From Dyadobacter sp. NIV53 (GTDB taxonomy: Bacteria; Bacteroidota; Bacteroidia; Cytophagales; Spirosomataceae), in NCBI RefSeq assembly GCF_019711195.1, contig NZ_CP081299.1, positions 2,294,001 through 2,358,000 of the forward strand: a stretch of DNA of 64,000 nt, given 5' to 3'. A model generated the notes under the pieces. It searched no databases and was not told where the DNA came from. It worked only from the letters and a program-made list of their open reading frames with translations. Below, piece by piece: positions 54,722 through 62,967 of the stretch. A program made the translations under genes and the position numbers. Each line of letters starts with the position of its first letter. The first letter of the stretch is position 1.

Positions 54722-55758
54722 TTAAGAAAAATAGCTTTGCGCATTAATCACCTTCCCCTTTCCTCCTTTTTCAGTAACAGTATAATTAAATCCTTTTTGA
54801 ACTGAGTATGCTCCTACTTCGCCTTGTTTATTAATAGCAATAAATCCTACCTGGAATGTTTTGGCACGTTCAGGATTGGGTTTGACAATACGTTCAACTG
54901 CTTTTTTACAAGCAGCTTCCGGTGAAAGGCCTGTACGCATGAGTTCCACGACTAAATGTGTCCCACAAACGCGGATCACTTCTTCGCCCTGTCCGGACGA
55001 TGTGGCGGCTCCAACTTCATTATCTACAAATAATCCGGCACCTATAATTGGAGAATCTCCTACACGTCCACGCATTTTGAAGCCCATTCCACTTGTAGTA
55101 CACATGCCCGACAAATCGCCGTTAGCATCCAGGGCAATCGTCCCCATGGTATCATGATTGAAAGTCCCGTCGTCAAAACGGTTGGGAGCAAACGGGCCGT
55201 GGCCTTTTTCTTTTGGGTGTGATTGCTGATGCTCAATGTTGATAACCGGCTTATATTCCCTTTTTTCAACCATTCTTTGTACGCTTTTTCTGCATCCGGT
55301 GAAAGTTTGTCCGGTTCCAGTTTAAATCCGTTTTCCAACGCAAACTGCTGTGCGCCTTCGCCTGCCAGAAATACATGTGGCGTAGTTTCCATGAGTTTCC
55401 GTGCCACTGAGATCGGATGTTTTATCCTCTCCATAAATGCAACAGAACCACAATTTGCTTTTTCATCCATAATACAGGCATCAAGCGTTACATGCCCGTC
55501 ACGATCCGGATTTCCCCCCAGCCCCACACAGCAATTGATATCATTTTCGATCGCAATTGCTGCCTGTTCCACTGCATCCAAAGCTTTTCCGCCTTTTTCA
55601 AGAACAGGCCACGCACTTGCATTGGCGATTTGTCCACTGTCCCAGGTAGAAACAACAATTGGTTTGTTAATAACTGTACCGGCAAATAGTTTATTGATCT
55701 GTGTAAACGGAATTGCCAAAGCTGATAAGCGCAAAAAGGAACGGCGGCTGGGAGTCAT
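54722..55758 (-). pseudogene. Glycosylasparaginase (N4-beta-GlcNAc-asparaginase), Ntn hydrolase, one frame break
   Basis: The N-terminus 'MTPSRRSFLRLSALAIPFTQ' is a Tat signal. The first half has 'VVSTWDSGQIANASAWPVLE' and 'CCVGLGGNPDRDGHVTLDACIMD'. At the plus-strand tract 55258-55266 (C3T6) the frame changes; one extra A or one G less joins 'YKEWLKKGEYKPVINIEHQ'. The second half holds the autocleavage site and nucleophile Thr in 'FNHDTMGTIALD', then 'GRVGDSPIIGAGLFVDNEVG' and 'GLSPEAACKKAVERI'. The enzyme cuts the GlcNAc-Asn bond of N-glycoproteins after the sugar chain is trimmed, which fits the fucosidases and GH76 nearby. Confidence 0.85.
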
Positions 55759-55975
55759 GAATATAGAGCAGTTAGATATTTTTTAACGTATTGTACGCTA
55801 CACTTCATATCGGCATCGATACTGGCTTTCGGAAGTTAACAAACCATACAGGGGCACAATTTATTAAAAATATTTAAGAAGTAGGCAATGAGCAATATTT
55901 ACCTTTAAAATATTCTATTCTGACTACAAACATGTAGCCGCTATGCAGGCAATGATTTACCAAAATAAAAATCAG

Positions 55976-56815
55976 TCAATCATTTTTTTTAACGTCAACA
56001 GCAGAACGGTATTTTTGAAACGGTATTTTAAGCAGGTTACCAATCTGGCTGTGTTCATGCGGTTCAGGATGTGTGTCAATTCCATAGACAATTTCCTTTT
56101 GTTCAATCCACATGAAAGTGCCAAAAATCCTGTCCCAGATAGAAAATATATTCCCGTAATTTGAGTCCGTGTAGGGTTGTACATAATGATGATGAATATG
56201 GTGCATGTTGGGCGTAACCATAACCAGACTCAGCACATTATCCAGCCATTTTGGAAGGATGATATTAGCATGATTGAATTGGGACAAAATAACCGATAAC
56301 GATTGGTATAAAAATACCAGCCACATGGGCGCGCCAGCAATCAGAATAGCAGCGGTTGTAAACATAAACCTGATCAGGCTTTCGCCGGGATGATGCCGGT
56401 TGGCAGTTGTAGTATCTACGTGCTGGTCGGCATGATGGATAATGTGAAAACGCCACATCCACTTTGTTTTATGCTGGGTCCAGTGTGCCAGCCACGCCCC
56501 TATCAGATCCAGTAATAATAATCCCGCAATTGCCCGTGCCCACAAAGGCATTGGTGATAACCATTGTACGATCCCAAAACCAGATTGCACAGCCCAGTCG
56601 CTGGATTTTACGAGTATAAAAGCAAGAGGAAAGTTTACCAGAATGGTTGTTAATGTAAAAAAGATATTGGTTCCGGCGTGCCTCCATTTATTGTATGGAA
56701 AGCGGAATAATGGCCATGCGCCTTCAATGAGCCAGAAAAACAGAATGCCCCCTATTAGTATCGCACTACGGTGAGCGGAAGGTATGTGTTCGAAATAGTT
56801 GATAATGGTCTGCAT
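55976..56815 (-). CDS. Sterol desaturase / fatty acid hydroxylase superfamily membrane protein
   Basis: 279 aa, about five membrane helices. The di-iron histidine boxes are 'HWTQHK', 'FHIIHHADQHVD', 'NRHHPGE' and 'MHHIHHHY'. Members hydroxylate or desaturate sterols, fatty acids or carotenoids at the inner membrane. No substrate can be assigned here. It is a single gene with a possible minus-strand -7 element TAAATTTG at 56854-56847. Confidence 0.88.
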   Translation of the reverse strand: MQTIINYFEHIPSAHRSAILIGGILFFWLIEGAWPLFRFPYNKWRHAGTNIFFTLTTILVNFPLAFILVKSSDWAVQSGFGIVQWLSPMPLWARAIAGLLLLDLIGAWLAHWTQHKTKWMWRFHIIHHADQHVDTTTANRHHPGESLIRFMFTTAAILIAGAPMWLVFLYQSLSVILSQFNHANIILPKWLDNVLSLVMVTPNMHHIHHHYVQPYTDSNYGNIFSIWDRIFGTFMWIEQKEIVYGIDTHPEPHEHSQIGNLLKIPFQKYRSAVDVKKND

Positions 56816-57001
56816 TCGTCAATTATTTACAACATTATATATTGTACAAATTTAGCTTTTTTTAGAATAAATAATTGAATTGAAAAAGGCCGATTTATTT
56901 TTATCGTAATTACAGAAAGATTAAAAAAATTGTCTCATCAAACTAACTGATATGACACAATTACATATTTTACAAGATATAAACACCGAAAATAATATAT
57001 A

Positions 57002-57640
57002 ATGGTACTGGAAGTCCGTAATGTGCAGCAGCGATATGGCTCGCTGGAAATTCTGAATATAAGTTCATGGCAAATAGATTACGGGATATTCTGGATTCAA
57101 GGAGAAAACGGAGCGGGCAAATCAACGCTGTTCCGGACATTATCGGGCATGCTGCCTTACAATGGCGAAATAATTCTGGATGGGAAGTTCGACCTTAAAA
57201 AGAACCCGGTTGATTACCGGTTATGTTTAAATCTGGGAGAAGCGGAACCATTATATCCTTCCTTTCTTACTCCGGCAGATTTGATTGCATTTGTTGCAGA
57301 AGCAAAAAATAGCCCGGCCGGACAGGCAGAAATGTTAATTGATGCGTTGGGAATCAATTATTTAAAAAATCCTTTTGGAAGCTGTTCCAGTGGAATGGTA
57401 AAAAAGGTATCATTGGCAATCGCTTTTCTTGGAACTCCTTCGGTTATTATTCTCGACGAACCACTGATAACCATTGACCATGAAGCGAGAACATCACTTT
57501 TTGCATTGATAAAAACGTATTATGTCAATGGGGTAACGTTCCTGCTTTCCTCTCATCAGGCATTCCGGCAGGAAGGACTTGAAATAACCGGCAGTTATGC
57601 GTTGAAAGAAAAATCACTTCACCGCATAACTTCCGTATGA
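57002..57640 (+). CDS. ABC transporter ATP-binding protein
   Basis: 212 aa. Walker A is 'GENGAGKST' (G34-T42), the signature region is 'SCSSGMVKKVSLA' and Walker B is 'VIILDEP' with the D-loop following and 'SSHQAF' as the switch His. It powers an exporter with the protein encoded next, whose start overlaps its stop by 4 bases. The shortened signature (SSGMVKK rather than LSGGQ) is common in this exporter class. Substrate unknown. Confidence 0.9.
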   Translation: MVLEVRNVQQRYGSLEILNISSWQIDYGIFWIQGENGAGKSTLFRTLSGMLPYNGEIILDGKFDLKKNPVDYRLCLNLGEAEPLYPSFLTPADLIAFVAEAKNSPAGQAEMLIDALGINYLKNPFGSCSSGMVKKVSLAIAFLGTPSVIILDEPLITIDHEARTSLFALIKTYYVNGVTFLLSSHQAFRQEGLEITGSYALKEKSLHRITSV

Positions 57641-58716
57641 AAACAATTCTGATATCAACCGTTTCGGAGTTTTTTAAACAACGTGCAGGAATGTTTTTCG
57701 TTTTAATCGGAATCTTGTTTGGCTTTTTAAGTGGCAACGAACATCACGCATTTGCAGCGTTTTTCCTGACAGACCGGTTTGGAATGGTCTATTTACTGAT
57801 TGCCTGGCTCCTTTACACATTACTTTGCATACATTTTTTATTAAATCTCTGGAAACAGCAAACCTATGGATTCGTTTATTTTACTCGGCTCTGGAGTAAC
57901 CGCAAACGTTTTTATCGTTTTATAATACTTGCTTTTGGGTTTATCCAGCCGTTGCTTTATTATGGAATTTATCTGATTTCAATTGCTGTTCAGGACAAAC
58001 TTTTGAGCAGGGTTTGGCCTATTTTTGTCTTTTATGCATTTTTAAGCCTGGCGATTGTTGCTTCTGCCGAATGGAGAATCAGAAATCCGCGCCTGTTTGT
58101 TAACAAAAAAGAAGGAATAAGTAAATTCCCACGTCCTGTATCATGGATCTATTGGTCGTTGGAATGGCTCATCAGGGAAAAGGGAATCACTTTATTAGTG
58201 TGCAAAACAGGTTCAGCAATTGTATTTGTTGGAACGCTACTTTATTATGGAACCGATCCATCTTATGATTTGCGGCTTCCGGCAATCGGCTTATCACTGG
58301 GATATCTGCTTAATATTGGCCTGTCTTACGAGTTGTTTCAGTGGGAAAATTCAATTTGGCTTTGGAACCGGTCTTTACCGACTTCTATGAACCGGCGGTT
58401 TGTCAGGGCACTCGTCTTACATATGATCATTATATTACCTGAAACATTAATTGTACTTCGTTATAATGTCCTGAATTTTTCAGAAACCGCACAATTGTAT
58501 GGTTTAGGATTAGCCATAATTATGCTTTTTCATACTTATCTATATAAAAAAACCGGATTACTGGAAGATACCATGCAGGCAGTACTGATTGGTTTTGTAT
58601 TACTGACGCTATTGGTTTTATACAAAATACCAATTCCGGGAATTACTTTGGCTTTATTAGTATTTACGTATTTTGTATATCCCAAGTGGCAGGCAAAAAC
58701 CAAAAATATTGCCTGA
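57637..58716 (+). CDS. Membrane subunit of an ABC exporter, unknown substrate
   Basis: 359 aa with eight to ten hydrophobic segments and no soluble domain of note. It overlaps the ATPase gene by 4 bases, which makes them a pair. It is of the type seen with bacteriocin, antibiotic or gliding-motility exporters in Bacteroidota, but no specific match is recognised. A terminator follows at 58782. Confidence 0.75.
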   Translation: MKTILISTVSEFFKQRAGMFFVLIGILFGFLSGNEHHAFAAFFLTDRFGMVYLLIAWLLYTLLCIHFLLNLWKQQTYGFVYFTRLWSNRKRFYRFIILAFGFIQPLLYYGIYLISIAVQDKLLSRVWPIFVFYAFLSLAIVASAEWRIRNPRLFVNKKEGISKFPRPVSWIYWSLEWLIREKGITLLVCKTGSAIVFVGTLLYYGTDPSYDLRLPAIGLSLGYLLNIGLSYELFQWENSIWLWNRSLPTSMNRRFVRALVLHMIIILPETLIVLRYNVLNFSETAQLYGLGLAIIMLFHTYLYKKTGLLEDTMQAVLIGFVLLTLLVLYKIPIPGITLALLVFTYFVYPKWQAKTKNIA

Positions 58717-58781
58717 TCAGCAATTGAGGATCGGGTACTTTTTATGATCAAAATGAAAAATTTAAATTGGCTCTAAATAAA

Positions 58782-58808
58782 AGCTGGGACGTACCCGGCT
58801 ATTTTTTA
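58782..58808 (+). terminator. Rho-independent terminator of the ABC exporter operon
   Basis: AGCTGGG (58782-58788) and CCCGGCT (58794-58800) form a stem with one G-T pair and are followed by ATTTTTTA. Confidence 0.8.
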
Positions 58809-58811
58809 TTC

Positions 58812-58842
58812 TTTGAAAATTAACAATTTGATTCTACTTTTG
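58812..58842 (+). promoter_or_regulatory. Promoter of the sulfur-assimilation genes
   Basis: TTTG (58812-58815), 19 bases, then TACTTTTG (58835-58842) is a perfect Bacteroidota -33/-7 pair. Transcription would start near 58849, right at the palindrome 58850-58873. Confidence 0.75.
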
Positions 58843-58849
58843 TAGCCTG

Positions 58850-58873
58850 AATAGCAAACACTTGTTTGCTATT
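58850..58873. promoter_or_regulatory. Operator-like palindrome at the transcription start
   Basis: AATAGCAAACA and TGTTTGCTATT are perfect 11-base arms around CT. It lies directly after the -7 element of the TSUP promoter, where a repressor would block initiation. The regulator is not identified. Confidence 0.65.
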
Positions 58874-58916
58874 TTATTGAAAATATACTCTACAATAATA
58901 GTATACCAAATAGACT

Positions 58917-60083
58917 TTGAAGGAAGCAGACGATTTTAAACCCTCATCGGACAGCAGCGAATCAACGGACTGGGAATCTATCCATATAGCATATATTGCA
59001 AGTGGTGACCCTGAAGAAGACCGGCGTTTAGCGACCCTTGCAAGAGAAAGAGGGCAAATCGTTTATTTAAGAGATTTACCAGAAGAATCTGACAGTCTGT
59101 TTAATAAGGTTCCTGTAAAATCCGGTTTAAAAACCAGTCAACCGCAGAAAGAGCATAAAACACCGCTCACCTGGGAAACGGTTCAGCAGAAAATATGGGC
59201 TGCAACCTTACGCAAACGAACCCGTACCGAAATATTTGTAAATATTTTCTCGGCAATCGCCTTAATGATTGTTGGTCATTTGCTATTTAAATTCATTACA
59301 TACGACCGGCTTTCCATCCTTTGGAATGAACTGGAATTAAATGAAAGCTTCTTTTATTATGTGTTGGGCGGCTTTATAGCACAAATGATTGATGGTGCAC
59401 TTGGAATGGCTTATGGCGTTACATCTGCAACTTTTCTGCTTACACTCGGCGTTCCCCCTTCTGCTGTAAGTGCGAGTGTGCATACTTCCGAAATTTTTAC
59501 CAGTGGTGTTTCAGGTTACATGCACCTCAAATTTGGCAATGTTAATAGTAAATTATTCAAGAAAATACTTTTTCCCGGTGTAGCAGGTGCCATTCTGGGT
59601 GCTTATCTCTTGTCTTCGCTGGAAAAATACATCTATATCATCAAGCCTCTTGTTGCAGTTTATACTTTAATACTGGGAATTCTTATTATTCAAAAAGCGT
59701 TGAAGAAACGTATTGAAAAACGGCCAATTAAAAAAATAGGATGGCTTGCATTGGCTGGCGGAACGCTTGATTCTATTGGAGGAGGTGGTTGGGGTCCAAT
59801 CGTAACATCAACATTAATTGCCAGAGGACGTCACCCTAAATACACCATTGGTTCTGTCAATCTGGCTGAGTTTTTTGTTTCATTGGCAAGTTCGGTTACG
59901 TTTATCAGTATAATTGGATTCTCTCACTGGCAGGTAGTATTAGGATTGATTTTGGGCGGAATGGTTGCTGCTCCTATTGCAGCGAATTTGTCAAGAAGAT
60001 TACCGATAAAAACAATGATGATTATGGTTGGAACGATTGTGATCATCGTAAGTATGAGGATCATATATATGGTGCTTTTTTAG
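58917..60083 (+). CDS. TSUP (TauE/SafE) sulfite/sulfur-compound transporter with siroheme-synthase-like N-terminal remnant
   Basis: 388 aa from a TTG start; a stop codon lies two codons upstream and no ATG occurs before the membrane part. Residues 20-65 ('IHIAYIASGDPEEDRRLATL', 'ARERGQIVYLRDLPE') resemble the second half of the NAD-binding fold of CysG/Met8 precorrin-2 dehydrogenase, without the GxGxxA motif. Residues 125-388 are a TSUP transporter of eight helices ('IDGALGMAYGVTSATFLLTLG', 'SVHTSEIFTSGVSGYMHLKFG', 'GGTLDSIGGGGWGPIVTS'). Together with metZ, cysH and cysD it suggests sulfite or sulfate movement for assimilation. The promoter and operator lie just upstream. Confidence 0.8.
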   Translation: MKEADDFKPSSDSSESTDWESIHIAYIASGDPEEDRRLATLARERGQIVYLRDLPEESDSLFNKVPVKSGLKTSQPQKEHKTPLTWETVQQKIWAATLRKRTRTEIFVNIFSAIALMIVGHLLFKFITYDRLSILWNELELNESFFYYVLGGFIAQMIDGALGMAYGVTSATFLLTLGVPPSAVSASVHTSEIFTSGVSGYMHLKFGNVNSKLFKKILFPGVAGAILGAYLLSSLEKYIYIIKPLVAVYTLILGILIIQKALKKRIEKRPIKKIGWLALAGGTLDSIGGGGWGPIVTSTLIARGRHPKYTIGSVNLAEFFVSLASSVTFISIIGFSHWQVVLGLILGGMVAAPIAANLSRRLPIKTMMIMVGTIVIIVSMRIIYMVLF

Positions 60084-60167
60084 CTGATAGCTATTAGCAA
60101 CACCAGAACAAAATCCAGAGTATTAATATAGATTTATTACCAGAAACGAATATTTAATCCAGTAAAA

Positions 60168-60216
60168 GGCTAAATGCTTATGGCGGTTCGCCGTGCAGCA
60201 ATCGGCCAACAGCTTA
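60168..60216. repeat. REP-like repeat just before metZ
   Basis: The hairpin GGCGGTTCGCCG (60182-60193) is followed by AATCGGCCAACAGCTT, ending 5 bases before the metZ start. A related TAGCTGATAGCTATTAGC at 60081-60098 overlaps the stop codon of the TSUP gene. Confidence 0.6.
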
Positions 60217-60220
60217 ATTC

Positions 60221-61408
60221 ATGAAAAAGCAAACAAAAGCAATACGTACCCAGTCTAAAAAGACACATTATCGTGAGCATTCCACTCCTTTGTTCCTGAC
60301 AAGCAGTTTTACTTTCGAGAGTGCGGAACAAGGTAAAGCACTTTTTGAAGAAACAGAAGACGGCAATATTTACAGCCGTTTTTCAAATCCGAGTGTACAG
60401 GAATTTGTGGACAAAGTTTGTCTGCTGGAAGATTGTGAAGATGGTGTAGCAACTGCTACGGGTATGGCAGCGGTGTTTGCAAGTATGGCTGCTTTGTTAA
60501 AAAGCGGTGATCATATTCTCGCCTGTCGTGCATTGTTTGGTTCAGCGCATCAGATCATTACACAGATTATCAGTAAGTGGGGAATTACATATACTTACCT
60601 TGATGCGGACGCAAGTGAAGCAGAATGGGAAGCAGCTGTAATGCCAAACACCAGAATGATCTATCTGGAAACACCCTCAAATCCAGGTTTGGATCTGGTT
60701 GACCTGGAAATGATTGGCAGGATTTGCAAAAAGCATAAACTGATATTTAACGTAGACAATTGCTTTGCTTCGCCAGCTTTACAAAATCCGGTAGATTTCG
60801 GTGCCGATCTGGTTGTTCATTCTGCTACCAAATTTATGGATGGACAGGGTCGTGTATTGGGCGGTATTGTAGTTGGGAAAAAAGAATATATTAAAGAATT
60901 ACGCTTTTTCTGTCGCCAGACCGGACCATCTATGTCTCCGTTTAATGCGTGGGTATTAAGTAAAAGCCTGGAAACATTGAATCTGAGAATGGAAAAACAT
61001 TCTTCCAACGCACTGGCTCTGGCAACTGCTTTGGAAAGTCATCCGGAAGTTAAAATGGTAAAATATCCGTTTCTTCCATCCCATCCTCAGCATGAATTAG
61101 CTAAAAGGCAAATGAGTGCTGGTGGTGCTATTGTAACAATTGATCTTGAAGGAGGTTTTGAACGTGTTGCGGCATTTATGGATGCTTTGGAGATTGCATC
61201 GCTCTCTTCAAATTTAGGAGATACCAGAACAATCGTTACAAATCCTTATACGACCACGCATGCCAAATTGAAAGCTGATGAAAAACTAGCTTTGGGAATT
61301 ACCGAAGGATTGATCCGTATTTCAGTTGGGCTGGAAGACATTGAAGACCTGATCGAAGATTTCAACAATGCAGTAGAGGTGTCGGTAAAAAGTGATATAT
61401 TGGAGTAA
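60221..61408 (+). CDS. metZ: O-succinylhomoserine sulfhydrylase / cystathionine gamma-synthase-type PLP enzyme
   Basis: 395 aa, the family length. The PLP lysine is K204 in 'SATKFMDGQG'; 'YSRFSNPSVQEFVDKVCLLE', 'ATATGMAAVFASMAALL' and 'SLSSNLGDTRTIVTNPYTTTH' match the Cys/Met metabolism PLP family. It joins sulfide to an activated homoserine to give homocysteine. In this place, between a sulfur transporter and cysH/cysD, direct sulfhydrylation is the likely role, though cystathionine gamma-synthase cannot be ruled out. Confidence 0.9.
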   Translation: MKKQTKAIRTQSKKTHYREHSTPLFLTSSFTFESAEQGKALFEETEDGNIYSRFSNPSVQEFVDKVCLLEDCEDGVATATGMAAVFASMAALLKSGDHILACRALFGSAHQIITQIISKWGITYTYLDADASEAEWEAAVMPNTRMIYLETPSNPGLDLVDLEMIGRICKKHKLIFNVDNCFASPALQNPVDFGADLVVHSATKFMDGQGRVLGGIVVGKKEYIKELRFFCRQTGPSMSPFNAWVLSKSLETLNLRMEKHSSNALALATALESHPEVKMVKYPFLPSHPQHELAKRQMSAGGAIVTIDLEGGFERVAAFMDALEIASLSSNLGDTRTIVTNPYTTTHAKLKADEKLALGITEGLIRISVGLEDIEDLIEDFNNAVEVSVKSDILE

Positions 61409-61422
61409 AATCGTTTGTTACT

Positions 61423-61650
61423 ATGAAAACGCTAACAATTAATTTGCCAGAATCTGTCGAATCGGAAGAATTCGAGTTAAAAATGATTTTTGCAGGGCAA
61501 CTTTACGAACGTGGCAAAGTCACTCTTGGGCAAGCTGCTGATATAGTGGGAATTAATAAGCGCACTTTTATAGAAATTATGGGTCGGTTTGGATTTTCAA
61601 TATTTGGAGATTCAGTTGAAGACTTAAAAAGTGACATAGCCAATGCCTGA
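61423..61650 (+). CDS. UPF0175-type antitoxin
   Basis: 75 aa. The sequence 'LYERGKVTLGQAADIVGINK' is the UPF0175 pattern, a small DNA-binding helical protein that pairs with DUF3368 toxins. It starts 14 bases after metZ and overlaps the next gene by 8 bases. It probably binds the PIN toxin and may regulate transcription. Confidence 0.85.
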   Translation: MKTLTINLPESVESEEFELKMIFAGQLYERGKVTLGQAADIVGINKRTFIEIMGRFGFSIFGDSVEDLKSDIANA

Positions 61651-62107
61651 AAGTTTGGTTATTGCTGATACCAGTTGCCTGATTCTTTTGAGCAAAATAG
61701 ATGAGTTAAAAATTCTCAAAGCCAATTATGAAAGAATAATAATCACCCCGGAAATTGCAAAAGAATTTGATCAGGAAATACCGGGTTGGATTGAAGTTTT
61801 AGAAGTTAAAAACAAGGGTTTACAATTGATATTAGAAGATTCATTGGATTTAGGCGAGTCGACAGCAATTGCTTTATCTTTTGAAATTGAAAATTCTACC
61901 GTAATTCTAGATGATCTTAAAGCAAGGAAAATAGCTACCAAGCTAGGAATAAAGATTACAGGCACAATCGGTGTTATTGTAAATGCAAAACTAAAAGGTA
62001 CAACACCATCTGCCAAGGCAATATTAAATAAGATTTTAAATACTGATTTCCGAATCAATTTGAACACAATCGATGAAGCAATCAGACAAGCAGGCGAATC
62101 ACCATGA
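61643..62107 (+). CDS. DUF3368 PIN-domain toxin (VapC-like RNase)
   Basis: 154 aa. The PIN-domain acids are D9 ('IADTSCLILLSKI'), E41 ('EIAKEF'), E72 ('LDLGESTAIAL') and D90/D91 ('VILDDLKAR'). It is expected to cut RNA, often tRNA or rRNA, when freed from the UPF0175 partner. It overlaps the antitoxin gene by 8 bases and cysH by 4 bases (ATGA), so the toxin-antitoxin pair is built into the sulfur-assimilation message. All acids are present, so it looks active. Confidence 0.88.
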   Translation: MPESLVIADTSCLILLSKIDELKILKANYERIIITPEIAKEFDQEIPGWIEVLEVKNKGLQLILEDSLDLGESTAIALSFEIENSTVILDDLKARKIATKLGIKITGTIGVIVNAKLKGTTPSAKAILNKILNTDFRINLNTIDEAIRQAGESP

Positions 62108-62805
62108 ATACAAACACATCCTCTCTGCACGCAGCCATTGAAGGCAAAAGTGAAACCGAATCACTGGCTATTCTGGCTGATCTTTTTCCAGGTGAAGTCG
62201 TATTTTCGACAAGCTTGGGTTATGAAGATCAGGTTATTACGGACTTCATTTTAAAGAATAATCTGAATATTACCATCTTTACCCTTGATACTGGCAGGAT
62301 GTTCAATGAAACGTACATGACGCTGCAAAAAACGAACAACCGTTACGATTCAAAAATAAAGGTCTATTATCCTCAAACGGATTCAGTAGAAACATTAATG
62401 AGCTCAAAAGGGCCATTGAGTTTTTATGATTCAGTAGAAAACAGAAAAGAGTGCTGCTTTATCCGTAAAGTGGAACCTTTAAACCGTGCTTTGAAAGGAG
62501 CAAAAATATGGGTGACGGGTATCCGGGCAGAACAGTCGGGAAACCGTCAGTCAATGAGTAAGCTGGAAGTTGACGAAGCGCACGACCTGATTAAATTCCA
62601 CCCAATTCTTGACTGGTCATTTGAAGAAGTAAAAAATTATGTGAAGTCTAACGGAATACCTTACAACCCACTTCATGACAAAGGTTTTGTGAGCATCGGC
62701 TGTGCGCCATGTACACGTGCAATTCAGGAAGGCGAGGATTTCCGTGCCGGACGCTGGTGGTGGGAAGATGAATCAAAAAAGGAATGCGGATTACATGCGA
62801 AATAA
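62104..62805 (+). CDS. cysH: Adenylylsulfate (APS) reductase, thioredoxin-dependent
   Basis: 233 aa. 'FSTSLGYEDQVITDFIL' and 'IFTLDTGRMFNETY' form the nucleotide-binding part, and 'KECGLH' at the C-terminus holds the redox Cys (C228). The iron-sulfur cysteines C117, C118 and C200, C203 ('ECCFIRK', 'GCAPCTR') mark it as the APS-reducing type rather than PAPS-only. It makes sulfite for cysteine. Its start codon overlaps the toxin stop, and a 7-base tandem repeat begins right after its stop. Confidence 0.94.
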   Translation: MNTNTSSLHAAIEGKSETESLAILADLFPGEVVFSTSLGYEDQVITDFILKNNLNITIFTLDTGRMFNETYMTLQKTNNRYDSKIKVYYPQTDSVETLMSSKGPLSFYDSVENRKECCFIRKVEPLNRALKGAKIWVTGIRAEQSGNRQSMSKLEVDEAHDLIKFHPILDWSFEEVKNYVKSNGIPYNPLHDKGFVSIGCAPCTRAIQEGEDFRAGRWWWEDESKKECGLHAK

Positions 62806-62806
62806 C

Positions 62807-62858
62807 GGCTATCGGCTATCGGCTATCGGCTATCGGCTATCGGCTATCGGCTATCGGC
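62807..62858. repeat. 7-bp tandem repeat, seven full copies
   Basis: GGCTATC is repeated seven times without change, plus GGC, starting one base after the cysH stop codon. The unit is related to the 'agcc-gat/aaa' pieces of the REP-like family. Confidence 0.95.
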
Positions 62859-62910
62859 AAAGCTGTCCCCAATATTGAATAGTTCAAATTTAAGTAAAGA
62901 ATTTTATAAG

Positions 62911-62957
62911 GCTAAGAGCCAACAGCGGTCCCTCGCGGCTTGTAGCTAAAAGCTAAA
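62911..62957. repeat. REP-like repeat before cysD
   Basis: The sequence holds GAGCCAACAGCGGTCCCTCG then CGGCTTGTAGCTAAAAGC, ending about 10 bases before the cysD start. It has the same parts as the repeats at 36756 and 60168. Confidence 0.6.
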
Positions 62958-62967
62958 AAAAATAAGT

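Noticed and set aside
60084..60220. SAM riboswitch before metZ
   Set aside because: The gap holds only repeat pieces; no kink-turn, conserved core or terminator pair of the known SAM riboswitch classes could be seen.
62807..62858. CRISPR-like tandem array
   Set aside because: The unit is 7 bases with no spacers and no cas genes; it is a simple tandem repeat.
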